Shown here: one piece after another, positions 1 to 7,407 of the stretch | Position numbering within the stretch: position 1 is the first letter of the stretch | Layout of the letters: each line of letters starts with the position of its first letter | Origin: DTU089 sp002440045 | GTDB taxonomy: Bacteria; Bacillota; Clostridia; Oscillospirales; Acutalibacteraceae | DNA: 23,037 nt | Reading direction: 5' to 3' | Assembly: GCA_937885695.1 (NCBI GenBank) | Contig: CALABP010000080.1 | Coordinates: forward strand, 1 to 23,037 | Position numbers and translations under genes: made by a program | Notes under the pieces: model-generated | What the model was told of the DNA's origin: nothing | Seen by the model: only the letters and a program-made list of their open reading frames with translations | Database searches by the model: none

Positions 1-9
1 AACGGCGAA

Positions 10-48
10 AAGAGGGCTTTTTAAAACCGTACTGAGTTCGGCCCTCTT
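10..48 (-). terminator. Weak terminator-like inverted repeat after the DUF4143 ATPase gene
   Basis: AAGAGGGC (10-17) and GCCCTCTT (41-48) form an 8-bp inverted repeat with a 23-nt loop. Read on the minus strand it is followed by a short TTTT run. It lies about 35 nt beyond the ATPase stop codon, so it could terminate that transcript, but the long loop and short U-tract make this uncertain. Confidence 0.35.
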
Positions 49-81
49 ATGCTTAAACTTTTAATTTGTAAAGAAAAGCTT

Positions 82-1281
82 TCAATAATCTTCCATCAAT
101 AAAAAATCGGCAAGATGCACGATTTTTATACCGTTGACATTTCCCGCGGCAAGCTCGTCAAGCGTAACTATATATTTTGGATAGTTGTCTCTGATTTCAA
201 GAAGATTCTCGACCTCTCTGTCGGAGTCCTGCGGCAGATTGCGGCATACCTGAACATAAACGCGTTCGTCACGCCGCACGGCAACAAAGTCGATTTCTTT
301 TGCGGCATTTTTTCCGATATAAACGTCATAGCCCTTTCGCCGAAGCTCAAAATACACAATGTTTTCAAGCATTGCCGCCACGGATTTCGGGTTAAAGCCC
401 ATTATGCAGTATTTTAAAGAAGCATCTGCAAGATAGAACTTTTCCTGCGTTTTAAGGACGGTTTTGCCTTGCATATCGTACCGCCTGCAGCGGTAAATTA
501 CAAACGCTTTTTCAAGCCATTCAAGGTAGTTATAGACGGTTTCAACAGAAAGAGAACGCCCCTTGCTCTTCATAAACTTAACAATTGCGTTGGCGGAAAA
601 GGTTTTGCCGACGTTTTCTATAATATATTTTACCACACGGTTAAAAAGGTCAAAATTTGTGATGTTGCGGCGCTTTGTGATGTCGCTTGTTATGACCGAA
701 TTATAAATTCCTTCAACAATTTGATATGAAGAGCGCTCATCAAAATCCCCGAGTGCGACCACGGGGAAGCCGCCCATACGGATATAATCGTTCAAAAGCT
801 CTTTCGGCGTTTTGCTGCTTTCTTTTTTAAACTCAAGATATTCGGAAAAAGACAGCGTAAATACGGGAATAAGAATATAGCGACCCGTTAAATAGGTAGA
901 GATTTCGCCCGACATCAGCTTTGAGTTAGAGCCTGTCACATAAATGTCGGCGTCGGTATCCTCCAAAAGACTGTTGACCGCCTTTTCCCAGCCGTTAACC
1001 TCCTGCACTTCGTCAAGCAGAAGATAATAGCGGCCGCTGTCGGTCATTTTTTCTTTTATATTTCGGTACATCTGCTTTGAAGTCAAGCCGTCGTCAAGCT
1101 CTTCCGAAGTGAAGCGCATTTGAATTATATGCTCAGAGAGGACACCGCTTTTTAAAAGGTCGTCTTTAAGCATATCCAAAATAGTCGATTTTCCGCAGCG
1201 GCGGATTCCCGCAAGAATTTTTACAAGCGAAATATCGCGGTAGGTTCTTAAAATATCCAAATAATACGGTCTTGTTATCAC
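82..1281 (-). CDS. AAA family ATPase with C-terminal DUF4143 domain
   Basis: This 399-aa protein has the layout of the widespread bacterial and archaeal AAA_14/DUF4143 ATPases. A Walker A P-loop, GIRRCGKS, lies at residues 25-32, and a hydrophobic Walker B LLLDE at about 87-91. A TGSNSKLMSG sensor-like motif lies near 115-124. The C-terminal half (from about 200) is the DUF4143 region, ending in a nuclease-like fold with a conserved EIDFVA segment near 335. The GTG start at 1281 is preceded by AAGGAGG with good spacing and by a near-consensus promoter. The gene stands alone, pointing away from comF/recD2. The molecular role of this family is not well defined; proposals include DNA- or nucleotide-dependent regulation, and no function is asserted here. 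The family assignment is secure; the function is unknown. Confidence 0.9.
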   Translation of the reverse strand: MITRPYYLDILRTYRDISLVKILAGIRRCGKSTILDMLKDDLLKSGVLSEHIIQMRFTSEELDDGLTSKQMYRNIKEKMTDSGRYYLLLDEVQEVNGWEKAVNSLLEDTDADIYVTGSNSKLMSGEISTYLTGRYILIPVFTLSFSEYLEFKKESSKTPKELLNDYIRMGGFPVVALGDFDERSSYQIVEGIYNSVITSDITKRRNITNFDLFNRVVKYIIENVGKTFSANAIVKFMKSKGRSLSVETVYNYLEWLEKAFVIYRCRRYDMQGKTVLKTQEKFYLADASLKYCIMGFNPKSVAAMLENIVYFELRRKGYDVYIGKNAAKEIDFVAVRRDERVYVQVCRNLPQDSDREVENLLEIRDNYPKYIVTLDELAAGNVNGIKIVHLADFLLMEDY

Positions 1282-1306
1282 GGTATTGCCTCCTTATTAT
1301 ATAATC

Positions 1307-1335
1307 AGTATACCCAAAAACTTTCTGCTTGTCAA
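1307..1335 (-). promoter_or_regulatory. Sigma-A-like promoter of the DUF4143 ATPase gene
   Basis: On the minus strand TTGACA (1335-1330) is separated by exactly 17 nt from TATACT (1312-1307). The GTG start follows about 25 nt later with an AAGGAGG RBS (1295-1289), so the leader is very short. The -35 box and spacer are embedded in one of two operator-like repeats. Confidence 0.75.
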
Positions 1336-1383
1336 AAGTTTTTGCTGAAATTTCGTAAAAACTTTCTGATTTACACAAGTTTT
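1316..1383. repeat. Two operator-like imperfect 27-bp direct repeats over the ATPase promoter
   Basis: Units at 1316-1342 and 1357-1383 match at 23 of 27 positions and start 41 bp apart, about four helical turns. Each unit carries an internal dyad (AAAACTT at one end, AAGTTTT at the other, minus-strand view). The promoter-proximal unit spans the -35 box and most of the spacer. This arrangement is typical of repressor operators. The regulator is unknown; autoregulation is only a possibility. Confidence 0.5.
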
Positions 1384-1404
1384 TCGGGTCAAATGCCGCC
1401 GCAT

Positions 1405-2145
1405 TTATCGCTCCGGCTTTTTATAGCTCTTTTTCACTGTTGTCGCAGTAAGGCAAAACACCTCGTCCGCGCCCGCAATCAGCAGTGTTTTTGCGCACTC
1501 GTTAAGCGTTGCGCCGGTTGTTTTAACGTCGTCGCAAAGAAGTATGCGCGCGTGTTTTATAAAAGGCAAAGCATCTTCTTTAACTGCAAAAACGCCGAGG
1601 ACGTTTCCGCTTCGCTCGTATTCTTTAAGAGTATGTTGCTGCGAGGTTTCAAAAATTTTTTCGAGCGCGTCTTTAAGGGGTATTCCCGTTCTTTTTGAAA
1701 CGCCCGCGGCAAGAAGCTGCGCCTGATTAAAGCCGCGTTTCTTTTCGTCTTTTTTCGTCATCGGCACATACGCGGCAAAGTCAAACGAATACCCTGAAAA
1801 CCGCTCAAAAAAACACTTTGCCATATCTTCGGAAAGCGACTCTGCAATGTGCGTTGCCTTTCCGAATTTAAGCTTTTTTACCGCAACGCCTGCCGCGCCC
1901 TCATAATAATAAGGCGAAGCGACGGCGGTGTAAAAGCTTTTGTGCTTTTTGCAAACGCAGTCGCTCTTTTTAAAGCCGCAAAGCATACAAATTTCGCCCG
2001 TTATTTCGTTTTTCGTTTCAAGGCAGCCTTTGCAGGCGGTTTCGTTTATTGCAATAACTCTGTCGCAAAACCTGCATCTCTGCGGAAAAAGCAGTTTAAG
2101 CGAAAGCTTTTTTGCCGATTTTAAAGATTTTTTAATGCTTTTCAT
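1405..2145 (-). CDS. comF: ComF-family phosphoribosyltransferase-like protein
   Basis: This 246-aa protein matches ComF/GntX proteins, which are linked to DNA uptake and processing of transported DNA in competent Firmicutes. The N-terminus carries a zinc-finger-like set of cysteines (C24, C27, C38, C41, C53, C56, C63, C65). The C-terminal part holds the phosphoribosyltransferase PRPP-binding signature, ILLCDDVKTTGAT, near residues 201-213. The ATG at 2145 begins one nucleotide after the recD2 stop codon (TAA at 2149-2147), so the gene is almost certainly translated from the recD2 transcript. No strong RBS is visible, which suggests coupling. Its enzymatic reaction, if any, is not established for the family. 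The stop lies about 120 nt upstream of the next gene's start region, with no clear terminator. Confidence 0.9.
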   Translation of the reverse strand: MKSIKKSLKSAKKLSLKLLFPQRCRFCDRVIAINETACKGCLETKNEITGEICMLCGFKKSDCVCKKHKSFYTAVASPYYYEGAAGVAVKKLKFGKATHIAESLSEDMAKCFFERFSGYSFDFAAYVPMTKKDEKKRGFNQAQLLAAGVSKRTGIPLKDALEKIFETSQQHTLKEYERSGNVLGVFAVKEDALPFIKHARILLCDDVKTTGATLNECAKTLLIAGADEVFCLTATTVKKSYKKPER

Positions 2146-2146
2146 A

Positions 2147-4351
2147 TTAAAATGCCGATTTCAAAAAGTGCGGCAGCGCAGAATAGCGCTTTGATTTTTT
2201 ATCGTTTTCGGTCATTTTTTTAATAAGCTCGCCGGAGCCTACGGTAATAAGCATATTTTTTGCGCGCGTAACGGCGGTGTATAAAAGGTTTCGGTAGGCA
2301 AGATTCGGCACAACCCCGAACACGGGGATTATAACCGCGTTAAATTCGCTGCCCTGGCTTTTGTGCACGGTTATGGCATACGCCAAATCAAGGTCGCCCA
2401 AAAGCTCTGATGCAAGCTCCGTTTTTCTGCCGTCAAAATCGACCGTTACAATGCCGCTTTTTTGGTCAATATCTTTAATTATGCCTATGTCGCCGTTAAA
2501 AATGCCGACGCCTTTTTCATCTTTTGACTCCCACTCGATGTTGTAGTTGTTTTTAATCTGCATAACCTTGTCGCCGGTTCTGAAGATTTTGGCGCCCAAA
2601 AACAGCTCGCTTTTTTGGGGGTCTTTGGGGTTCAGGGCTTCCTGAAGAAGCCTGTTTAAATTGACCGTGCCCGTTTCGCCTTTTTTAGAGGGGCAAATAA
2701 CCTGAATATCCGAAAACGCGTCCCAATTATACGCCTTTTTAAGGCGCGACGCGCAAAGCTCCCTTACGGTGTCGGCGGTTTTTTGCGGCGAGGTGCGCTC
2801 AAGATGGAAAAAATCGCCGCCGTCGTTTGAAAGGTCGGGCATTTCGCCGCTTACTATTTTGTGGGCGTTTGTAATTATTTTGCTTGAAAGCGCCTGCCTG
2901 AAAACGTGCGAAAGCTCAACAACCGGCAAAACGTCGGAAACAATTAAATCGTGAAGCACATTGCCCGCGCCCACGGGCGGCAGTTGGTCGCTGTCGCCGA
3001 CAAGCACAAGCCTGCACCCGAGCGGAAGCGCGTCAAGAAGGCTTGCAAAAACAGAAATATCGACCATTGAAAGCTCGTCTAAAATAAGCGCGTTGCAGTC
3101 GAGCGGATTTTGCAGATTGCGCCTGAAAACGGGCTTGTCGTCCTCGTCCCACTCAACCTCTAAAAGGCGGTGAATTGTTTTGGCTTCAACGCCCGTTACT
3201 TCGGTCATTCTTTTTGCGGCGCGCCCTGTGGGTGCCGCAAGCGCAATTTCAAGATGCTGACATTCAAAAACGTTTAAAATTCCTTTAATTGCGGTGGTTT
3301 TGCCCGTGCCGGGGCCGCCCGTGAGAATAAGAAGCCCTTTTGAAGCCGCCGTTAAAACAGCTTTTCTTTGAAGCTCTTCAAACACAATGCCGCTTTCTTT
3401 TTGGGCGCTGTCTATCATATCCGAAAGCGCGGGGGCTTTCGGCGGCGGAAAAGCCGCGATTATTGCCATTCTTTCGGCTATTCGCTTTTCGTCGTCATAA
3501 GACGAGGGCAAAAAGATAAATTCCGTGCCGTCAATCACTTCGCTTTTAAGCTGAGCCGTTTCAATAAGGCGGTCGATTGTAATGTCGGCTTCGTCAAAGG
3601 TTATTTCAAGAAAATCCGCCGAGGGCTTTAAAAGCTTTTCGCGCGGAATGCAGGTGTGCCCGCGCGAGTTTCGGTTGTAGCGCATAATGTGAAGCACGCC
3701 CGCGCCGAGCCTGTAATCGGGCGAGGGCTTTTTTTCAAGAAGCGCTTCGACAGCCTCAGCTTTTTCAAATGAAATGCCTATTCCGAGCGTGCAAAGGGAA
3801 TAAGGATTTTCTTTAACCTCGTTAACGGCGTTTATGCCGCGCTTTTTAAAAATGCCTATGCATTCGGCGGGCGAAAATCCGTATTTTTCAAGCTCAAGCA
3901 TAACCGTTCTTACGGCGTACTGCCGCTTGAAATCCTCGTTCATGCTTTTCGCCTGCTCTTTTGAAATGCCCTTTATAAGCGAAAGCTTTTCGGGGCTGTT
4001 TTCTATTACGTCAAGCGTTTGGGCACCGAATTTTGCTATTAGCGCCGCCGCTTTTTTCGGGCCTATTCCGCGGATTATTCCCGAAGAAAGATATTTGAAT
4101 ATCTGGTCGGCGGTTTCGGGCATACAGCGCGAAAATGACTCGACTTTAAGCTGTCTGCCGAACGTCGGGTGCATTGTAAAAGAGCCTGTAAGCGTAACGG
4201 TTTCGCCCGCGGCGATTCCCGGCATAACGCCGACAGCCGTAAAAAGCTCTGTCTCGGTTGAAAAATCAATAACGGTATAGCCGTTTGCGGCGTTTTGAAA
4301 AATAACGTCCTCGACTATTCCCGTAAGCGTAACTTTTTCCGAAAGCTCCAT
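2147..4351 (-). CDS. recD2: RecD2-type ATP-dependent 5'-3' DNA helicase
   Basis: This 734-aa protein matches the RecD2/RecD-like superfamily 1B helicases found without RecBC, which act in DNA repair and replication-fork maintenance. The N-terminal approximately 75 residues form the OB-like domain and are followed by helix-hairpin-helix segments (about 85-180). The helicase core begins near 320 with Walker A GGPGTGKT at 345-352. LAAPTGRAAK follows at about 371-380 and a Walker B ILDELSMVD at about 423-431. Motif VI-like elements near the C-terminus include YAITVHKSQGSEF and YTAVTRAKN. The ATG at 4351 has an AGAGGTG RBS. The length is normal for the family. comF follows directly, so the pair forms an operon combining DNA repair and uptake functions. 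The call is firm. Confidence 0.95.
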   Translation of the reverse strand: MELSEKVTLTGIVEDVIFQNAANGYTVIDFSTETELFTAVGVMPGIAAGETVTLTGSFTMHPTFGRQLKVESFSRCMPETADQIFKYLSSGIIRGIGPKKAAALIAKFGAQTLDVIENSPEKLSLIKGISKEQAKSMNEDFKRQYAVRTVMLELEKYGFSPAECIGIFKKRGINAVNEVKENPYSLCTLGIGISFEKAEAVEALLEKKPSPDYRLGAGVLHIMRYNRNSRGHTCIPREKLLKPSADFLEITFDEADITIDRLIETAQLKSEVIDGTEFIFLPSSYDDEKRIAERMAIIAAFPPPKAPALSDMIDSAQKESGIVFEELQRKAVLTAASKGLLILTGGPGTGKTTAIKGILNVFECQHLEIALAAPTGRAAKRMTEVTGVEAKTIHRLLEVEWDEDDKPVFRRNLQNPLDCNALILDELSMVDISVFASLLDALPLGCRLVLVGDSDQLPPVGAGNVLHDLIVSDVLPVVELSHVFRQALSSKIITNAHKIVSGEMPDLSNDGGDFFHLERTSPQKTADTVRELCASRLKKAYNWDAFSDIQVICPSKKGETGTVNLNRLLQEALNPKDPQKSELFLGAKIFRTGDKVMQIKNNYNIEWESKDEKGVGIFNGDIGIIKDIDQKSGIVTVDFDGRKTELASELLGDLDLAYAITVHKSQGSEFNAVIIPVFGVVPNLAYRNLLYTAVTRAKNMLITVGSGELIKKMTENDKKSKRYSALPHFLKSAF

Positions 4352-4387
4352 TTTTGCACCTCTCTTGCTTTTATATAACTAACGTTA

Positions 4388-4416
4388 ATTGTATCATAAA
4401 AAAGCACATATTACAA
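4388..4416 (-). promoter_or_regulatory. Promoter of recD2-comF
   Basis: On the minus strand TTGTAA (4416-4411), a 17-nt spacer, then TACAAT (4393-4388), about 35 nt before the recD2 ATG. The -35 box abuts the U-tract of the upstream terminator at 4419-4453, so the two transcription units are packed tightly. Confidence 0.6.
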
Positions 4417-4418
4417 CA

Positions 4419-4453
4419 GAAAAAAGGGCAAAAGCGCGCTTCTGCTTTTGCCC
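4419..4453 (-). terminator. Intrinsic terminator of the 144-aa membrane protein gene
   Basis: A perfect 10-bp stem, GGGCAAAAGC (4426-4435) with GCTTTTGCCC (4444-4453) and an 8-nt loop, is followed on the minus strand by a run of six to seven T residues (4425-4419). It lies 36 nt after the stop codon of the minus-strand gene at 4490 and isolates that gene from recD2. Confidence 0.85.
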
Positions 4454-4489
4454 CGAGAGGGTGTTTAATAGAGTGTGTTTAATATGGCT

Positions 4490-4924
4490 TTATGCCGCGG
4501 CAGGGGCTTTGGGCTTTTTTAAAGCCAAAGCCGAAAGAACGAGAGATACCGCCGGCACAATAATTAAAATTACATAAAGCAGCGCGCCCGAATTAATAAA
4601 GAGCGAAAAGCCCGAAAACGGGAACGAGAACAACAGCGTTACAAAGTAAATCGGCAATATATCGGCTGTTATTACGCCCGAGACTTTAAGAAGCCCCAAA
4701 ACGGCGGAAACACACATCAGCGCCGCGAAAACGAGAAGGATTTTTGGAAAAACCTTTTCGCCCTTTGCAAGAACGGGCAGAAGAATAAGCGCCGCCGAGA
4801 ACGTGATTGACAGAACAGCGCCCAAAACCGTGGCTGTGCCGCCGAAAACAGCGCATTCATAGTTTGAAGCGAACGCTCCGATATACAAAACAACAAACAG
4901 TGCCGGGAAAATGAATTTTTTCAC
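4490..4924 (-). CDS. Small multi-pass membrane protein of unknown function
   Basis: I do not recognise this 144-aa protein. It is very hydrophobic, with four to five likely membrane segments at about residues 3-22, 28-53, 60-80, 92-108 and 112-136. A short lysine-rich tail and a run of alanines end the protein. There is no cleavable signal, catalytic motif or metal-binding cluster that I can see. The GTG start at 4924 has an unusually strong RBS (AAGGAGGAG, 4937-4929). The main point of interest is upstream: a promoter at 5230-5202 drives a leader of about 270 nt with hairpins and a terminator just before the RBS, so expression is probably controlled by premature termination. The gene is monocistronic, with its own terminator. 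The coding call is good because of the RBS, promoter and terminator; the function is unknown. Confidence 0.75.
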   Translation of the reverse strand: MKKFIFPALFVVLYIGAFASNYECAVFGGTATVLGAVLSITFSAALILLPVLAKGEKVFPKILLVFAALMCVSAVLGLLKVSGVITADILPIYFVTLLFSFPFSGFSLFINSGALLYVILIIVPAVSLVLSALALKKPKAPAAA

Positions 4925-4961
4925 AAAACTCCTCCTTCAAATGAAGTAATAAAAATGCAAA

Positions 4962-4996
4962 AAACCGCCCTGTATGAAGCGCCTACAGAGCGGTTT
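4962..4996 (-). terminator. Leader terminator directly upstream of the membrane protein RBS
   Basis: A 13-bp stem pairs AAACCGCTCTGTA (minus strand, 4996-4984) with TACAGGGCGGTTT (4974-4962). It contains one G-U pair and a 9-nt loop, and is followed by TTTTTTGCATTTTT. It lies upstream of a gene rather than downstream, about 25 nt before the RBS and well after a strong promoter. That placement is expected for transcriptional attenuation rather than for ending an operon. Confidence 0.8.
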
Positions 4997-5020
4997 ATGA
5001 CCGAAAAAAATATATAAAAA

Positions 5021-5048
5021 TTTTAAAAAATCAATTTTAAAAAATCAA
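5021..5048. repeat. Perfect 14-bp tandem duplication in the leader
   Basis: TTTTAAAAAATCAA occurs twice back to back (5021-5034 and 5035-5048). It lies in the A/T-rich linker between the structured part of the leader and the terminator. It may be a replication-slippage product with little function. Confidence 0.8.
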
Positions 5049-5201
5049 GTTGCCTTTGAGTTTGTTTCGGTACCGCTATTAGCGCCGCCGCTCCTCATTT
5101 TAATGCGGCTTCGCAAATTTCCGTTTGTTTCGACTCAACGGTTTTTGCCTTTAAAACACCGACGGCGAAAAACGCCGATACAGTTTTCGGTGTTCAACTA
5201 A

Positions 5202-5230
5202 ATATTAACACAGATGTTTGATTTTGTCAA
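5202..5230 (-). promoter_or_regulatory. Promoter of the leader and membrane protein gene
   Basis: On the minus strand a consensus TTGACA (5230-5225) is followed by 17 nt and TAATAT (5207-5202). A second TTGACA-like box lies about 25 nt further upstream. The start of the coding region is about 270 nt away, which leaves room for the structured leader. Confidence 0.8.
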
Positions 5231-5302
5231 CACTTTTTGATTTATTTCGTGTCAATATTGGTTTTTTAACGCTTTGAACGTCGGTGCGGCGCGCTTTCGC
5301 TC

Positions 5303-5331
5303 TTGACATTAATACTTTTATAATGTAAAAT
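5303..5331 (+). promoter_or_regulatory. Promoter of lysK
   Basis: TTGACA (5303-5308), a 17-nt spacer and TAAAAT (5326-5331) precede the lysK ATG by about 49 nt. An overlapping TATAAT at 5319-5324 has the wrong spacing for this -35. The short leader leaves no room for a T-box element. Confidence 0.75.
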
Positions 5332-5379
5332 TATTACTTGTATAAATTTGAAATTTTTTAGGTTGAAAAGAGTGAAATT

Positions 5380-7407
5380 ATGCATTGGTCCGAAGAAATT
5401 GCCGAGCGCATCATAAAGCGCAATCCAAATAAGGAAGAGTATGTATGCGCAACGGGTATCAGCCCCTCAGGCTCCATTCACATTGGTAACTTCCGCGATA
5501 TTGCGACAAGCTATTTTGTCGTTCGCGCGCTCAGAAAAAAAGGCAAAAAAGCAAAGCTTCTTTTTTCGTGGGATGAGTTTGACCGTTTAAGAAAAGTTCC
5601 CGTAAACGTTGCCGCGGTTAATTCCGATATGGAAAAATATATCGGCTGCCCTTATGTCGATGTTGAAAATCCGTTCAAAGAAAGCGACGCTTCGTCTTAT
5701 GCCGATTATTTTGAAAAAGAGTTTGAAAGCTCTATAGGCGAGTTCGGCATAGATATGGATTACCGCCATCAGGCAGAAATGTACAGAAGCGGCAAATATA
5801 CAAAATATATTCTTGAGGCCCTTGAAAAAAGAGGTCAGATTTTTGACATTCTTGACAGGCACCGCACCCAAAAAGCAAAAGAGGGCGAAAGAGAAAACTA
5901 TTATCCCGTCAGCATTTATTGCAGCGAGTGCGGCAAGGATACGACAAAAATAACATCGCTTTCGGGTGACTGCACAAAGGCGACTTATGAATGCGCCTGC
6001 GGCCACAAGGGTACGTTTGACTTTACAAAGGACTTTAACTGCAAGCTTGCCTGGAAGATAGACTGGCCCATGCGCTGGATGTATGAGGGCGTTGACTTTG
6101 AGCCCGGCGGAAAAGACCACGCAAGCCCCCACGGCAGCTATGACACAAGCAAAGACATTGCGCGCGAGGTGTTTTCTTATGAGCCGCCGATTTTCCAGGG
6201 ATATGAGTTTATCGGCATAAAGGGCACAACGGGCAAAATGTCGGGCTCCTCGGGTCTTAACCTTACGCCCGGCACGCTTCTTAAAATATATCAGCCCGAG
6301 GTTATTTTGTGGCTCTATTCAAAAACAGAGCCGCTCAAGGCGTTTGACTTCTGCTTTGACGACGGCATTTTAAGACAGTATTTTGAGTTTGACAAAATGT
6401 ATAACGCCGTAAAAGACGGCACCGCAAGTAACGCTCAGCTTGAAATTATGTATAACACCACGGTTGAGGGCAGAGAGATAGAGACCGTACCCATGGGGCA
6501 CTTGGTTCAGCTCGGCTCGGTTGTTGACTTTAACGTCAAAATGCTCGAAACGGTGTTTGAAAAGATAGGCACGCCCTATAAATACGAGCAGTTTAAAGAC
6601 AGGCTCGAAAGGGCAAAATATTGGCTTGAGCACTGCGCGCCCGAAAACGTTAACAGACTCAGAGAAACAAGAAACTGGGATGTTTACGAAACGCTTGACG
6701 AAAACGGCAAAAAAGAAGTCGAAGAGCTGTTTTCGTTCATTTCAAAGGGCGGCTATGACCTTGATGAGCTTAACAAAAAGCTTTATGCCATTCCTAAAGA
6801 GGTTTGCGGCGGCGAGCTTGACGAAAAGGCTCTTAAAGCGCTTCAGGGCACGTTCTTTAAAAATGTTTATAAGCTTTTGATAGATAAAGAAAAAGGACCG
6901 AGACTTTATTTGTTCCTTTTTGCAATCGACCCCAAAAAATATGTCGGACTTCTTGACTTTTCTTATCCCAAAACCGAGGAGGAAATGAAAGTTCCCGAAA
7001 CAGAGGAAAAAGAGAACGAAAAGGACAAAGACCTTCACGTTTACGGCGAAAAAGACGCTTTTGTGCCTGTTACGGCTGAAAAGATAAGCATAGACGATTT
7101 TATGAAAATCGACCTTAGGGTATGCGAAATTCTTAAAGCGCAGGAGATAAGAAAGTCGCACAGCTGCTTAAAGCTTACGCTTGACGACGGCAGCGGCGAA
7201 AACCGCGTTATCGTTTCGTCGATAAAAAGCGAATACACCCCCGAGCAGCTTGTCGGCAAAAAGATTATTGTCGTTGCAAACCTTGAGCCCGCAAGATTTT
7301 CGGGTGTTGAAAGCGACGGAATGCTTCTTGCCGCAACAAACGGCGCTTGCGGCTGTCAGGTTATTTTCCTGCCGGACTGCGTGCCGAACGGAACAAGAAT
7401 AAAGTAA
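5380..7407 (+). CDS. lysK: Class I lysyl-tRNA synthetase with C-terminal Trbp111/EMAPII-like tRNA-binding domain
   Basis: This 675-aa enzyme charges tRNA-Lys with lysine in the cytoplasm. It is the class I (archaeal-type) LysRS and not the usual bacterial class II LysS. The HIGH signature appears as SGSIHIGN at residues 30-37, and the KMSKS-like loop as GKMSGS at 285-290. A cysteine cluster resembling a zinc ribbon (CSEC at 181-184 and CACG at 205-208) is inserted between them. The catalytic and helical body runs to about 545. A charged linker rich in E and K follows, then a domain of about 100 residues beginning DFMKIDLRVCEI (about 572-675). That domain matches the oligonucleotide-binding fold found at the end of many MetRS and in Trbp111. 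The ATG at 5380 has only a weak purine-rich RBS. The next gene overlaps its stop codon. The enzyme identity is firm; the fused domain is clear from motifs. Confidence 0.94.
   Translation: MHWSEEIAERIIKRNPNKEEYVCATGISPSGSIHIGNFRDIATSYFVVRALRKKGKKAKLLFSWDEFDRLRKVPVNVAAVNSDMEKYIGCPYVDVENPFKESDASSYADYFEKEFESSIGEFGIDMDYRHQAEMYRSGKYTKYILEALEKRGQIFDILDRHRTQKAKEGERENYYPVSIYCSECGKDTTKITSLSGDCTKATYECACGHKGTFDFTKDFNCKLAWKIDWPMRWMYEGVDFEPGGKDHASPHGSYDTSKDIAREVFSYEPPIFQGYEFIGIKGTTGKMSGSSGLNLTPGTLLKIYQPEVILWLYSKTEPLKAFDFCFDDGILRQYFEFDKMYNAVKDGTASNAQLEIMYNTTVEGREIETVPMGHLVQLGSVVDFNVKMLETVFEKIGTPYKYEQFKDRLERAKYWLEHCAPENVNRLRETRNWDVYETLDENGKKEVEELFSFISKGGYDLDELNKKLYAIPKEVCGGELDEKALKALQGTFFKNVYKLLIDKEKGPRLYLFLFAIDPKKYVGLLDFSYPKTEEEMKVPETEEKENEKDKDLHVYGEKDAFVPVTAEKISIDDFMKIDLRVCEILKAQEIRKSHSCLKLTLDDGSGENRVIVSSIKSEYTPEQLVGKKIIVVANLEPARFSGVESDGMLLAATNGACGCQVIFLPDCVPNGTRIK

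Larger units (their letters stand above)
4925..5195 (-). promoter_or_regulatory. Structured 5' leader (candidate riboswitch/attenuator) of the membrane protein gene
   Basis: From the predicted start site near 5195 the minus-strand leader has several elements. A nested hairpin pairs AACACCG/CGGTGTT (5155-5161 with 5188-5194, plus view) around an inner CGGCG/CGCCG stem (5163-5177). A stem CCGTT/AACGG follows, then a GCCGC/GCGGC hairpin. An A/T-rich linker leads to the terminator at 4962-4996. GAGCGG in the leader (5093-5088) is complementary to CCGCTC in the terminator's 5' arm (4993-4988), and AGCGGT nearby can also pair there, so an alternative antiterminator is possible. I could not match this to a known riboswitch class with confidence. 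Confidence 0.5.

Noticed and set aside
4925..5195. Definite c-di-GMP-I riboswitch
   Set aside because: Only fragments of the GEMM consensus are visible (GGCAAA, a GAAA-containing loop, GCGAAGCC, TACCGA). The second half is too short and key bases differ, so no class is assigned.
5332..5379. T-box or other riboswitch upstream of lysK
   Set aside because: The promoter leaves a leader of only about 40 nt, too short for a T-box, and no terminator is present on that strand.
5587..6132. Long antisense open frame opposite lysK
   Set aside because: It is a mirror of the lysK coding frame, with no RBS or promoter and no recognisable protein features.
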